64,000 nucleotides of DNA from CAZFUY01 sp964522445 (GTDB lineage Bacteria; Pseudomonadota; Gammaproteobacteria; SZUA-229), in the NCBI GenBank assembly GCA_964522445.1, contig CAZFUY010000001.1, positions 1-64,000 of the forward strand, read 5' to 3'. Shown here piece after piece: positions 19,001 to 27,892 of the stretch. Each line of letters begins with the position of its first letter. Position 1 is the stretch's first letter. Under the pieces are notes generated by a model that made no database searches, was not told the DNA's origin, and saw nothing but the letters and a program-made list of their open reading frames with translations. The position numbers and the translations under genes were made by a program.

Positions 19001-19145
19001 ACGAAAGAGTTACTTTTTGCAGTAAGAATTGCGCTAAAGCCCGGCGCAAACCCGCTTGCCTCCCTGAGCGGGTAATTTGAGGTTAGCCTCCCCAAGCTGG
19101 CCTCTGGTTAACCCCGGTTCTCGCTAGAGAGCCGGGGATTTTTTT
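19001..19145 (+). ncRNA. Candidate small regulatory RNA in the Spot 42/ErsA position
   Basis: About 145 bases between a good promoter and a strong terminator hold no ORF but several hairpins: TGCGC/GCGCA (19029-19033 with 19044-19048); ACCCGCT/AGCGGGT (19050-19056 with 19067-19073) presenting a C/T-rich loop (TGCCTCCCTG); a weaker AGG-AGC/GCT-CCT stem; and the terminator. The position between polA and engB is that of Spot 42 in enterics and ErsA in Pseudomonas (known synteny). The CCTCCC loop could pair with Shine-Dalgarno sequences. Homology by sequence is not shown here; the call rests on position and architecture. Confidence 0.65.
19112..19145 (+). terminator. Strong rho-independent terminator of the small RNA
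   Basis: An 11-bp stem (CCCCGGTTCTC at 19112-19122 with GAGAGCCGGGG at 19127-19137, one G-T pair) closes a GCTA loop and is followed by seven T (19139-19145). Confidence 0.88.
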
Positions 19146-19225
19146 GCTTAATGAAGCAGATAAAAAATTTAAAACAGCAAATTTCTATTTCCAGGGGTGT
19201 CGTCAAATTTGATCCCTGATGCTAA

Positions 19226-19840
19226 TTAATTATCTTCAGGCTTATCCAGTTGATACCATTCATTAAGCCTGGTCTGTAATTCCTCCAGACCTGTACCTTT
19301 AAGAGCCGAAAACATCTGTACACTGGCTGTGAGTCCTTCTGCTTTCAGTATTTTTTTTACATTAGCCAAAGACTGCATGGCAGGCCCTCTTTTTAGCTTA
19401 TCAGCCTTGGTGAGTAGAATATGAGCTGGGGTAGAAAAGTGCTGACACCAGTCCAGCATTTGAAGGTCATAGTCTTTTAATGGATGACGGATATCCATAA
19501 TAATCACCAGTCCATAAAGGTTGTCTCGCTTACTAAGGTAGTTTTCCATTAGTTTTTGCCAGTCACGACGTATTTTTTCTGGAACTTTTGCGTAGCCGTA
19601 GCCCGGCAGGTCTACAAGGTAACGTTGATCATCCAGGGTAAAAAAATTAATTAGCTGGGTACGCCCTGGTGTTTTGCTGGTGCGTGCTAAATTCTTGATC
19701 TGGCATAAAGTATTGATGGCGCTAGATTTTCCAGCATTAGAGCGGCCTGCAAAAGCTACTTCAATCGCTTCAATTTCAGGAAACTGCTTGCTCTGGCTGG
19801 CGCTGGTAAGGAATTTTGCTTTTCGGTAATAGTTTTTCAT
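19226..19840 (-). CDS. engB: Ribosome biogenesis GTPase EngB (YihA/YsxC)
   Basis: The 204-residue GTPase assists assembly of the large ribosomal subunit. Visible motifs: G1 GRSNAGKSS, G2 region KTPGRTQ, G3 DLPGYGYAK, G4 TKADK and a G5-like SALKG. Length is normal for the family. The ATG at 19840 is preferred over an in-frame TTG two codons upstream. It converges with polA and the small RNA, and is divergent from the cytochrome c4 gene. Confidence 0.96.
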   Translation of the reverse strand: MKNYYRKAKFLTSASQSKQFPEIEAIEVAFAGRSNAGKSSAINTLCQIKNLARTSKTPGRTQLINFFTLDDQRYLVDLPGYGYAKVPEKIRRDWQKLMENYLSKRDNLYGLVIIMDIRHPLKDYDLQMLDWCQHFSTPAHILLTKADKLKRGPAMQSLANVKKILKAEGLTASVQMFSALKGTGLEELQTRLNEWYQLDKPEDN

Positions 19841-19999
19841 ATGCAATAAGTAATAAAAAGTGGGCGAATATTACTCTGAATCAAACTTTTCAGCCATTAG
19901 TAAGCTCACTAAATTGCTGAAAAGCCCTATCTGGTGTAGACTTGCGCCACTTTTTTGGCCACATGACTGGTCGAGTATTTGGTTCGGAGAATACAAACA

Positions 20000-20605
20000 A
20001 TGAAATTTAAGTATCTTTTTGCAGTGTTTAGCCTGTTTTTAGGTGTAAATGCAACAGCAGTTGCCGGTGATGCAGCGGCAGGTGAAGGCAAGTCTGCTAT
20101 GTGTGCAGCATGTCATATGGCTGATGGTAACAGTGTCGTGGCACAGTTTCCTAAATTAGCAGGTCAGCATGAGCAATATATCGTTAAGCAATTGACTGAA
20201 TTTAAAACTATGAAGCGTAAAAATGACACGATGCTGGGCATGTCTGCTGCATTAAGTGATGTAGATATGGCAGATATTGGTGCATTCTTTGCGAGCAAAA
20301 AAGCGACACCAACAGTAGCTGATGAGAGTAAGTTAGCATTAGGGCGGGATATATATCGTGGCGGTAATGTGAGCACAGGTATACCAGCATGTATGGGATG
20401 CCATGGGCCTTCAGGTGCGGGTAATCCAACAGCCAAATACCCTGCATTGCAGGGGCAGCATGCGGCTTATACGATTGCACAGCTTAATGCTTTTCGTGAT
20501 GCTTCACGTGCAAATGATCCTGGAAATATGATGCGCAATGTTGCAGCTCGTATGAGCACGGCCGAAATAGAAGCTGTAGCAAATTATATAGCATCAATGA
20601 AATAG
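20000..20605 (+). CDS. Dihaem cytochrome c4
   Basis: After a Sec signal peptide (cleavage near AVAGDA) the 201-residue protein has two cytochrome c domains with haem sites CAACH and CMGCH. Met ligands are probably in the TMLGMSAAL-like and NMMRNVAARM segments. Cytochrome c4 carries electrons from the bc1 complex to terminal oxidases or reductases in the periplasm. The start at 20000 has GGAGA 9 bases upstream. The location between engB and dsbA matches Pseudomonas. A terminator follows. Confidence 0.93.
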   Translation: MKFKYLFAVFSLFLGVNATAVAGDAAAGEGKSAMCAACHMADGNSVVAQFPKLAGQHEQYIVKQLTEFKTMKRKNDTMLGMSAALSDVDMADIGAFFASKKATPTVADESKLALGRDIYRGGNVSTGIPACMGCHGPSGAGNPTAKYPALQGQHAAYTIAQLNAFRDASRANDPGNMMRNVAARMSTAEIEAVANYIASMK

Positions 20606-20630
20606 CAGTTATTCAGGACTGCTTAAGAGA

Positions 20631-20654
20631 GGGGGCGTTTATCGCTCCCTTTTT
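20631..20654 (+). terminator. Terminator after cytochrome c4
   Basis: GGGGGCG (20631-20637) pairs with CGCTCCC (20643-20649, one G-T pair) around TTTAT, and five T follow. Confidence 0.7.
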
Positions 20655-20757
20655 ATTGCCTGTTTTTTAATAACGTAGCATAATCCTAGAAAAATCAATG
20701 AAATTATATGGCCGATAAGCGGTCTACTTAAAGATGTATTCAATGGGGATAAAAATA

Positions 20758-21390
20758 ATGAAATCTATCTGGTTAAGAAATATTCTGGGATTATTGCTTA
20801 TGGCGGCTTTGCCAATGCAGGTAATTGTGGCAAAAGAATATTCTGAAGGTGTGCAATACAGTAAATTAACTAATGCAGTGTCTACAAATAGTGGTGATAA
20901 AGTCGAAGTGCTAGAATTTTTCTGGTATGGCTGTCCGCACTGTTTTCGTTTTGAGCCCACTATATCCAAATGGATTAAAAACAAGCCAGCTAATGTAAAT
21001 TTCATGCGTGTACCTGCCCCTATTAATCCCAGCTGGGTGCCTCATACTAAAGCCTATTATGCGCTTGAGATGATGGGTAAGGGAGAGCAATATCATGGTG
21101 CGTTATTCAAAGCCATACATATAGATAGAAAAAAGATTCGTGATTTAGCATCAATAACAAAATTTCTGGTTAGTCAGGGTGTTAATGAAAAAGCATTTAA
21201 AGATGCGGTTAATTCATTTGCTGTAGAGATGCGAGTTCGAAAAGCTATGCAGCTGACAAAAAATTATAAACTTAGTGGCGTGCCTATGCTGGCAGTAAAT
21301 GGAAAATACACAATATCTGCACAACAGGCAGGTGGTTATGATGGCATGATTAATATTGCCAATTACTTAATTAGTAAAGAAGCTAAATAA
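20758..21390 (+). CDS. dsbA: Thiol:disulfide interchange protein DsbA
   Basis: The periplasmic oxidase (210 residues) introduces disulfides into exported proteins. A signal peptide (about 1-25) precedes a thioredoxin fold with the active site CPHC (in FFWYGCPHCFRF) and the cis-proline loop GVPML. The start at 20758 follows a purine-rich ATGGGGAT site 8 bases upstream; earlier in-frame Met codons have none. The DsbB partner is not in the window. The neighbouring cytochrome c4 gene is separated by a terminator. Confidence 0.94.
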   Translation: MKSIWLRNILGLLLMAALPMQVIVAKEYSEGVQYSKLTNAVSTNSGDKVEVLEFFWYGCPHCFRFEPTISKWIKNKPANVNFMRVPAPINPSWVPHTKAYYALEMMGKGEQYHGALFKAIHIDRKKIRDLASITKFLVSQGVNEKAFKDAVNSFAVEMRVRKAMQLTKNYKLSGVPMLAVNGKYTISAQQAGGYDGMINIANYLISKEAK

Positions 21391-21456
21391 TCGAACTCAG
21401 TTTATAGTTAATTTAGTTTAATCACTGAATTAACTAATGGACTAAAAGAGGCGAAT

Positions 21457-23679
21457 ATGACTGCAAAACCCGACCAGGGTGAAGAGCACTGGAAGCGTAA
21501 ATATTACGATCAACTTGATCAGCTGGAACAAAAAGAGAAAGAATGGGGCGATCTGGAGTCTGTGCTCAAAAGAGCAATTGGACGGCTTAGTCTGGCGGCT
21601 GAAGGGCATGATGCAGCTATTGATCGATATATTAAAGATATTCGGACGAGTGTAAAAAGTAATATAAATAAACACCGTCTTGAAACAATTCTGGATGACC
21701 TGTCCAGGCTGTTAGCAAAGATAGAAGAAAATGAATCTGTGCCAGATAGGCAGGTTATATCAAGCCTGCAAAAACTAATTGAAAATATTGAGCTTCCTGG
21801 CAAGTGTAATAAAGCTAAAACAAAATTAATAAAACGTTTTACAAATGCGGTTGATGATGAAAAAGATGACATCATTAAAGATATTGTTGCTTTATTAAAA
21901 CAGGCGATCAATAGTCAGGAAAAAGAAACAGATAAAAAACCAGGCATATTTGAACGTTTAATTGGCTCCCCATCCAATGCCGAAAAAGAAGTAGATTTTC
22001 AGGCAATGGCTTCAATTGTTGTGCATATAATACAGCTATTGCCCTGGCCTGAAAATATCAGGGGTGATGTTCAGTCATTAATGGATCAAACAGTAAAGAG
22101 TCAGACAGAAAAAGCAATTGGCAGTAATATTGGTCAGCTGGAAACATTGATTGACAAATGGAAAAACATAGGCGATGGAGAAGAAGAAAATGTAATAGCT
22201 GAAACACCAGTCGTGTCTCCAGTAGAGATTCTGGAAAAAATAAATCAGAGAATAAAGTGGCCAAATTCAAAACCCAAAGAAATAAAAAAGATAGAGTCTA
22301 ATTTAAAAAATAACCCTGATGATCTCGATAAATTAATCTTTGAATATGCATTACAGATTGATAAGTTATTAGTAAATAATAAACCAGAGAAAGAGATTTC
22401 AGGTACAGAGCTAGAAGCTTATCGAAGCTGTGTTATTTCCTTTCTCAATCAGCTTGATAATAAAGAATCCCCTAATGGCAGAATAGCCGCACTACGTTTG
22501 TCAGCAATAGATGCTAAAGAAAGAAATGAGCTGGATAAACTTTCGGTTGATTTAGCTAATATAGTAGAGCATACGGAAACTAAAGATCAGAGTAGTGATT
22601 TTGATCTATCAGACTCTAATTCGCAGCCCACCATACAGGAATTACTAATCCGTCTGCTGGAACAACTGATTGTTCCAACTGATCTTCATCGAGATGTTGA
22701 AGATATGAAACTACGATTAGAAAAAGAAACAGCACCGGATGACTGGAAAAAGTTATTAAAAGATGTTGCGCTGCTTATTAATTCTATTCGTAATCATATG
22801 CAAAAAGAAAAAAATGAGTTTGAAAGTTTTTTGCAACAGATAACAACGCGACTTAAGGAAATGGATGTTTTCCTACAGAATGAAAGTGCCGTTGCTGAAC
22901 TGGCAGAGCAGGAAGGTAAAATATTTGATGTAAAAGTAAATGCGCATGTAAAAAATATTCGTAATGATATATCGCAGGCATCAGATTTAGAAGGGCTTAA
23001 GAATACGGTAGAACATCGATTAGAAGATATTTCCAGGCACATCAAAAATTACAGGGATGTTGAGAATAAGCGCTATTCAAATGCACAAAAAAATGTATTT
23101 GAAATGCAGGATAAAATGATGTCTTTAGAAAAAGAAACAGAAAATCTAAGGCATGTTATTGTGCAGAAAAATAAGCAGGCACTTTTTGACGCGCTAACAG
23201 AAATACCTAATCGACTGGCTTATGATCAAAAAGCAGAAGAAGAGATTGCTCGTTGGAAACGATTTGATAATCCGCTTAGTCTGGCGATATGGGATGTGGA
23301 TTTATTTAAAAAAGTTAATGATACTTATGGTCATAAAGCAGGTGATAAAGTTTTAAAAACAATAGCTCAATTGCTTAATAGTCGTATTAGGGAAACAGAT
23401 TTTCTTGCGCGTTTTGGTGGTGAAGAGTTTGTTATGTTATTGCCGGGAACTATTGAAGAAGAAACGCTTCGTCTGGTTAATGGTTTAAGAAAGAAAATAG
23501 AAGTCTGTGGTTTTCACTATCACGGGGATGCTGTAAGTATTACTGTTTCATGTGGAGTCAGTAGTTTTAGAGAAGGCGATACACTTGAACGTGTTTTTGA
23601 AAGAGCAGATCAGGCGCTTTATAAAGCTAAGGAAAACGGACGCAATCAGTGTGTGATAGCATCCTGTCGTTCTGATTAG
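21457..23679 (+). CDS. Diguanylate cyclase with long helical N-terminus (DgcH-like position)
   Basis: The 740-residue cytoplasmic protein is mostly charged alpha-helix with coiled-coil character for its first 560 residues (many Lys, Glu and Leu repeats, no membrane segment), then a C-terminal GGDEF domain. The active-site signature is GGEEF (in RFGGEEFVMLL) and the inhibitory RxxD (RETD) stands five residues before it, so it should make c-di-GMP under product inhibition. A GGDEF gene in this place downstream of dsbA is also found in Pseudomonas (PA5487, DgcH). The signal sensed is unknown. Confidence 0.92.
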   Translation: MTAKPDQGEEHWKRKYYDQLDQLEQKEKEWGDLESVLKRAIGRLSLAAEGHDAAIDRYIKDIRTSVKSNINKHRLETILDDLSRLLAKIEENESVPDRQVISSLQKLIENIELPGKCNKAKTKLIKRFTNAVDDEKDDIIKDIVALLKQAINSQEKETDKKPGIFERLIGSPSNAEKEVDFQAMASIVVHIIQLLPWPENIRGDVQSLMDQTVKSQTEKAIGSNIGQLETLIDKWKNIGDGEEENVIAETPVVSPVEILEKINQRIKWPNSKPKEIKKIESNLKNNPDDLDKLIFEYALQIDKLLVNNKPEKEISGTELEAYRSCVISFLNQLDNKESPNGRIAALRLSAIDAKERNELDKLSVDLANIVEHTETKDQSSDFDLSDSNSQPTIQELLIRLLEQLIVPTDLHRDVEDMKLRLEKETAPDDWKKLLKDVALLINSIRNHMQKEKNEFESFLQQITTRLKEMDVFLQNESAVAELAEQEGKIFDVKVNAHVKNIRNDISQASDLEGLKNTVEHRLEDISRHIKNYRDVENKRYSNAQKNVFEMQDKMMSLEKETENLRHVIVQKNKQALFDALTEIPNRLAYDQKAEEEIARWKRFDNPLSLAIWDVDLFKKVNDTYGHKAGDKVLKTIAQLLNSRIRETDFLARFGGEEFVMLLPGTIEEETLRLVNGLRKKIEVCGFHYHGDAVSITVSCGVSSFREGDTLERVFERADQALYKAKENGRNQCVIASCRSD

Positions 23680-23712
23680 AACTAAATATCTGAAAACATC
23701 CTGTTGCAGATA

Positions 23713-23846
23713 GTTAAAATCAAAAGGTTTTTACCACGGAGGACTCAGAGAGCACAGAGTTTTTTTGGTTTGCGCTATGCGCAAACACAAGAAACAAGTC
23801 TTTCTCTGAGTCCTCCGTGGTGAATAGCTTTTGATTTTGGTTAACA
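23713..23846. repeat. Nested palindromic element of about 134 bp
   Basis: A perfect 19-bp inverted repeat (ACCACGGAGGACTCAGAGA at 23733-23751, complement at 23803-23821) is enclosed by a weaker outer pair (AATCAAAAG near 23718-23726 with CTTTTGATT at 23829-23837) and contains a TTTGCGC/GCGCAAA hairpin near 23769-23785. It lies between convergent genes and might stop transcription from both sides. Its arms recall, but do not match, the element at 10408. Confidence 0.75.
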
Positions 23847-23857
23847 ACTGCTTATGA

Positions 23858-24250
23858 CTAATCAGAGACAGGATAAACCCATGCCCATATTTCATCTCTG
23901 GCTTTATCATGCCATATTTCTCTAACATGGGCTTTTACGGTTGTTTTATTAACCCGCTGTAAAATTTCTTTTTTAGATGTGACATAAGATTTGTCATTAA
24001 TGACTTTTTCTTTAATAGTGTGAATGCTGGCAATATCAACGCCATAACGCGCAGCTAAACGTTCTCTGGCACGGCTAATTGCAAGTTCTTCCTGATAGTG
24101 CCTGCCGCGGATGTGGGTTGTGCATGAACCAACTGCGCCATCTCCAGGGTTGTCAACCCATGCGGGCACAGGTTTAGTATTGTCTCCTCCACATGCGGTG
24201 AGAAAAATAATTAATATGGAAAATAAAAATATATTAAAAGAAGATCGCAT
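23858..24250 (-). CDS. LPP20-family lipoprotein (small)
   Basis: The 130-residue product starts with a lipoprotein signal (lipobox LTAC, Cys about residue 20). The body has the LPP20-like pattern seen in its neighbour at 25644: an opening PAWVDNPGDGAVGS, an amphipathic ELAISRARERLAARYGV helix, and a closing beta-rich segment with IWAWVYP. LPP20 proteins are outer-membrane lipoproteins of poorly known role. It follows the MltC-like gene by 10 bases in one operon; AAGG precedes the ATG. Confidence 0.8.
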   Translation of the reverse strand: MRSSFNIFLFSILIIFLTACGGDNTKPVPAWVDNPGDGAVGSCTTHIRGRHYQEELAISRARERLAARYGVDIASIHTIKEKVINDKSYVTSKKEILQRVNKTTVKAHVREIWHDKARDEIWAWVYPVSD

Positions 24251-24260
24251 AATTAGCCTT

Positions 24261-25514
24261 TTAAGTTGTTTTATATTTATTTATACGAGAGCGTACTTTT
24301 TTGACATAGTGTCTGGCTTCTTTAAAAATAAGTTGTTTGCGTAAGTGATTATAAACCTGGTCTGATGTCATTTTATTAATTTCATATAGTGCAGCACGCT
24401 TCCATTTTTTACGGCTGCCAAATCTGGATTTTTTATACTTACCTGCAAAGGCTCTAAACACATTTCCAGCGCCTGTGTTATAGGCGGCAATGGTTGCCCA
24501 CTGGCGTGATTGCAGATTCTTTATGCCTTTCAGGTAAACATAATATAGACGGTTAATATAGGCTGTGCCCAGCCTGATATTATTGATGGGTTTGTATAAA
24601 TAGGTATCACTGACAACGCGGTCTTTTTTGTATAAATGCCTGTATGCATCCCTTGCGCCACTTGTTGGCACAAGTTGCATTAACCCGAAAGCCGGCACAG
24701 GTGAGCGTGCGGTAGGATTAAACATGCTTTCGGTTTCCATAATGGCAAATACTAGAGCCGCAGGGATTTTTTGTTGTTCGGCATTTAGCTCTATATCGGC
24801 TTTATATTTTACAGCGCGTTTTTCTATATGATCGGGTATCAGTTTTAGCTGAGCTTTATAAATAGTGCGAGCCTGGCCATCATTGCCTTTAATGCGCTTC
24901 TTTTTTATGTGTTTAGTTATCTGAGTTGCCAGTCTGGAATAATCACGTTGATTTATTTGCTGACCATTTTGATTAGCAATCTGGCCTTTTAAAATAGCAG
25001 GCCCGGTGGATTGGCTTACTGGATTTTTGGCGATATCAATAACTGAACGATTGTCTCTGCCCAATTTTAATGTTTTGGTAATAGTATCCTGTAACTGTTT
25101 TTTAGCTTCAGTATCAGAGATGCTCTGGTCAGATGGTATGGCAATTTCTATATCTACAGTGCCCTTCTCAAAATCTACAATACTTCGATGATTCAGGTCA
25201 CCCTGAAAGCTGACCCAGTTTTTGCTATTGGGCGTTATGGTGTTTTTATCTCCCCATATTTTAGAGACCTGATATTTATATCGGTCAAAGGCCGCCAGTA
25301 TTTGCTGTTTATAGAGCTTGAATTCGTCTTTGGCTGACTGAAATTCAATATTTTCCTGAGATTTATAAGAGTCAAAATCAGACTGTGGCTGTAAAAAACC
25401 TTCAGAATTAGCCGTCTGGATAGAAGTAAAGCTTAGAAAAAATATAGATATTAAGGTTACATGCCTTAGCAAGATAGCTCTCCAGAATATTTGGTAATTT
25501 ATGGATATTAGCAT
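24261..25514 (-). CDS. MltC-like lytic transglycosylase
   Basis: The 417-residue periplasmic enzyme cuts peptidoglycan between MurNAc and GlcNAc, forming 1,6-anhydro ends. Its N-terminal half resembles the MltC N-terminal domain (DUF3393), with a helical SDFDSYKSQENIEF stretch followed by beta structure. The SLT domain begins near residue 250: catalytic Glu about 260 in METESMFNP, then AFGLMQLVP and AAYNTGAGNV. Unlike E. coli MltC, the signal peptide has no lipobox Cys, so the enzyme is probably soluble or held by a partner. It is divergent from an LPP20 lipoprotein gene and co-transcribed with another. Confidence 0.9.
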   Translation of the reverse strand: MLISINYQIFWRAILLRHVTLISIFFLSFTSIQTANSEGFLQPQSDFDSYKSQENIEFQSAKDEFKLYKQQILAAFDRYKYQVSKIWGDKNTITPNSKNWVSFQGDLNHRSIVDFEKGTVDIEIAIPSDQSISDTEAKKQLQDTITKTLKLGRDNRSVIDIAKNPVSQSTGPAILKGQIANQNGQQINQRDYSRLATQITKHIKKKRIKGNDGQARTIYKAQLKLIPDHIEKRAVKYKADIELNAEQQKIPAALVFAIMETESMFNPTARSPVPAFGLMQLVPTSGARDAYRHLYKKDRVVSDTYLYKPINNIRLGTAYINRLYYVYLKGIKNLQSRQWATIAAYNTGAGNVFRAFAGKYKKSRFGSRKKWKRAALYEINKMTSDQVYNHLRKQLIFKEARHYVKKVRSRINKYKTT

Positions 25515-25643
25515 AGTGAGACGGGTGCTCTGTATTGTATGTAGGGATTTTCTGATTTTTTAAATTGCCATTGCGTATTTGCATTATCTCGGCTATGTTT
25601 AGCCTACTTAAATATAGAATAAATCACTATGGAGATGATGAAT

Positions 25644-26228
25644 ATGAATAAGGCTGCTTACCTGGTCGCAGGTGTTGCGATGTCTGCTCTTCTTGCAGGC
25701 TGTGGAGATAAAGTAAAAGAAGAGGTTGCTGATTGTGTATTCCCAGATGCGCCTGGAACCGCTGCTCCGGGCTGGGTGTGTGATGAACCCGTAGAAGGGG
25801 TGGAAGTATCAGCCGTGGGTTCTGCTCAAAAATCGGGTGCAGGTCATAGCTTTATGAAGCAGATGGCTGCGACAGATGCTCGCGTACAACTTGCGCAGCG
25901 TATGAAAGTACAGGTTAAAAACATGATTAAGCAGTATGTTGAAACAACCGGTGCTGCTGACACTGAAACAGTGGATAAAGTGATGACATCTGTTACTAAG
26001 CAGATTACTAATGAGTCACTTGTGGGTACAAAAATCTTCAAAACACGTACTAGTCCAACGGGAAGCCTGTATGTATTGCTAGGTATGGATCCAGCCAGTG
26101 TTGAAGAAGCTACAGAAAAAGCATTAAAAACAAGCATGAAGAATGAACGTGCTTTGTGGCAACAGTTTAAAGCTCAGAAAGGACAGGATGAGCTGGCAGC
26201 AGAAATCTCCAGGATGGATGGTCAGTAA
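25644..26228 (+). CDS. LPP20-family lipoprotein
   Basis: The 194-residue product has a signal peptide ending in lipobox LLAGC (Cys about residue 20), then the LPP20 pattern: APGWVCDEP, EVSAVGSAQKS, a MAATDARVQLAQRMK helix, a second helix, and SLYVLLGMDP. A charged helical tail follows. I choose ATG 25644, where GGAG lies 9 bases upstream, over three nearby Met codons from 25629. It shares a divergent promoter region with the MltC-like gene and is followed by a terminator before the transglutaminase gene. Confidence 0.85.
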   Translation: MNKAAYLVAGVAMSALLAGCGDKVKEEVADCVFPDAPGTAAPGWVCDEPVEGVEVSAVGSAQKSGAGHSFMKQMAATDARVQLAQRMKVQVKNMIKQYVETTGAADTETVDKVMTSVTKQITNESLVGTKIFKTRTSPTGSLYVLLGMDPASVEEATEKALKTSMKNERALWQQFKAQKGQDELAAEISRMDGQ

Positions 26229-26247
26229 AAGCTGTTGATGTTAAACA

Positions 26248-26276
26248 GGGCCGGTCATATGACCGGCCTTTTTTGT
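26248..26276 (+). terminator. Terminator between the LPP20 and transglutaminase genes
   Basis: GGCCGGTCATATGACCGGCC (26249-26268) is a perfect palindrome followed by six T. The central bases must form the loop, leaving a stem of about 8 bp. Confidence 0.78.
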
Positions 26277-26298
26277 TTTAAATTTTAAGGAATAAGTT

Positions 26299-27837
26299 AT
26301 GCTTCGGATGCGGTTATTAATGATTAGTATTGCGTCAGTTGGGTTAGTTGTTGCAACAGCCGTTGTTGCTGGTAATGCTGAATTTGATAAATGGATGAAG
26401 CAGGAAACACAAAGTTATCAGGAATATCGAGATAAGCGAGATAAGGAATTTACCAGCTTTTTAAAATCACAATGGAAGGAAATGCAGACTTTTCAGGGAT
26501 TAGTACGAGATAAAACGCCTAAACCTGTAAAAATGCCAGTAGCACCAATCCCCAGACCTGTTGTTAAAAAACCAGTGCCGCAAATTAAACCTGGGCTACC
26601 GGGAGCAGATAAAAAGCCAGCATTGGTACAAACCCCGCCAAAACCCATTGCGCCACCGCCCGTTATAATTAAAGTGCCGCCTATTAAGCTTGCGCCAAAA
26701 CCCATAATAATAAAACCAGTGCCTGTTGTTAAGTTACCAAAGGGCAGGCCTTTAGATATTAATTTTTATGGCCAGAAATTAAAATTTACTTATGATCCAA
26801 AATTAAAAGTTCGCCTTGCTTTACGCATTAATGAAAAAGCGATGAGCAACCACTGGTCTGCTTTAAGCAAGGGAGACTATGAGTCTTTGTTAAAGCAAAT
26901 TAATGCACAGAGAAAACCCATGAATTTAAATGACTGGGGTTATGCATTATTAGTTAATGAAGTTTCAAAAGGAATAAATCCAGGCCGTAGTGAGCAATCT
27001 TTATTTACATGGTTTTTGCTAATTAAAGCAGGTTATCAGGCGCGTATAGCTTATGACTCGAATGAAGTGTTTTTATTATTGCCATCACGTCAGCAGATAT
27101 ATGCAGCCCCCTATTTTACCTTTGATAAAGTGCGCTATTATGCTTTAGGATTTGATGGTAAAAAACAGAAACCTGGCCGCGTGTTTACATATGATGGTCA
27201 ATATCCTGGTGCAACTAAACGCCTGGATATGAACCTTAATAAAGCTATTTATACGGGTAGAAAAGAAAAAGATAAATACCTGAGCTTCAAATTCAAAGGA
27301 AAAAATTATCGAATTCGCGTGAGTTATGATAGAGAGACTATTGAGTTTTTAAAAACTTATCCGCAGATGAATATAAGTATGTATTTTAGTTCTACGGTAA
27401 ATCGTTCAACAGGAAATCCACTGTTGGCTCAGTTAAAGCCATTAGTGGAAGGTAAGTCTGAGCAGGAAGCCGTTAACCTTTTGTTGCGCTTTGTACAAAC
27501 AGCATTCAGATATAAAACAGATGAAGTTCAATTTGGTATAGAGAATTATCTATTTCCTGAGGAAACATTGTATTATCCTTACTCTGACTGCGAAGATCGT
27601 GCGGTTTTCTTTGCCTGGCTTGTACATAGATTATTAAGCCTTGATGTGGTCGGCCTTGATTTTCCTGGTCATATAGCAGCAGCAGTGCATTTTAATGAGA
27701 AGATAAGCGGCGACTCTTTTCGTTATGATGGCAAACGGTATGTAATAACAGACCCAACTTATATTAATGCAAGTGCAGGTATGACGATGCCTGATTATAA
27801 AAATAAGAAGCCAGGAGTTATTCGTATAATTTATTAA
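26299..27837 (+). CDS. Secreted transglutaminase-like protein
   Basis: The 512-residue product has a signal peptide (cleavage near VVAGNA), a charged helix (about 27-65, FDKWMKQETQSYQEYRDKRD) resembling the DUF3393 helix of MltC, a Pro/Lys-rich linker (about 70-150) and a long domain ending in a transglutaminase-like core. Likely catalytic residues are Cys about 431 (SDCEDRAVFFAW), His 458 or 464 (FPGHIAAAVHF) and Asp about 485 (ITDPTY). Such folds act as proteases, peptidoglycan-linked hydrolases or cross-linkers. The substrate is unknown. The linker could span the peptidoglycan. Confidence 0.85.
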   Translation: MLRMRLLMISIASVGLVVATAVVAGNAEFDKWMKQETQSYQEYRDKRDKEFTSFLKSQWKEMQTFQGLVRDKTPKPVKMPVAPIPRPVVKKPVPQIKPGLPGADKKPALVQTPPKPIAPPPVIIKVPPIKLAPKPIIIKPVPVVKLPKGRPLDINFYGQKLKFTYDPKLKVRLALRINEKAMSNHWSALSKGDYESLLKQINAQRKPMNLNDWGYALLVNEVSKGINPGRSEQSLFTWFLLIKAGYQARIAYDSNEVFLLLPSRQQIYAAPYFTFDKVRYYALGFDGKKQKPGRVFTYDGQYPGATKRLDMNLNKAIYTGRKEKDKYLSFKFKGKNYRIRVSYDRETIEFLKTYPQMNISMYFSSTVNRSTGNPLLAQLKPLVEGKSEQEAVNLLLRFVQTAFRYKTDEVQFGIENYLFPEETLYYPYSDCEDRAVFFAWLVHRLLSLDVVGLDFPGHIAAAVHFNEKISGDSFRYDGKRYVITDPTYINASAGMTMPDYKNKKPGVIRIIY

Positions 27838-27850
27838 ATTACAGTCAGCC

Positions 27851-27892
27851 AAATAAAAAAGCTTTGCACTAATGTGCGAAGCTTTTTTATTT
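27851..27892. terminator. Bidirectional terminator between the transglutaminase and TRAP genes
   Basis: AAATAAAAAAGCTT (27851-27864) pairs with its complement at 27879-27892, and an inner GCAC/GTGC pair closes a TAAT loop. A-rich and T-rich flanks serve both strands. The right side overlaps the dctM stop codon (27887-27889). Confidence 0.8.
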
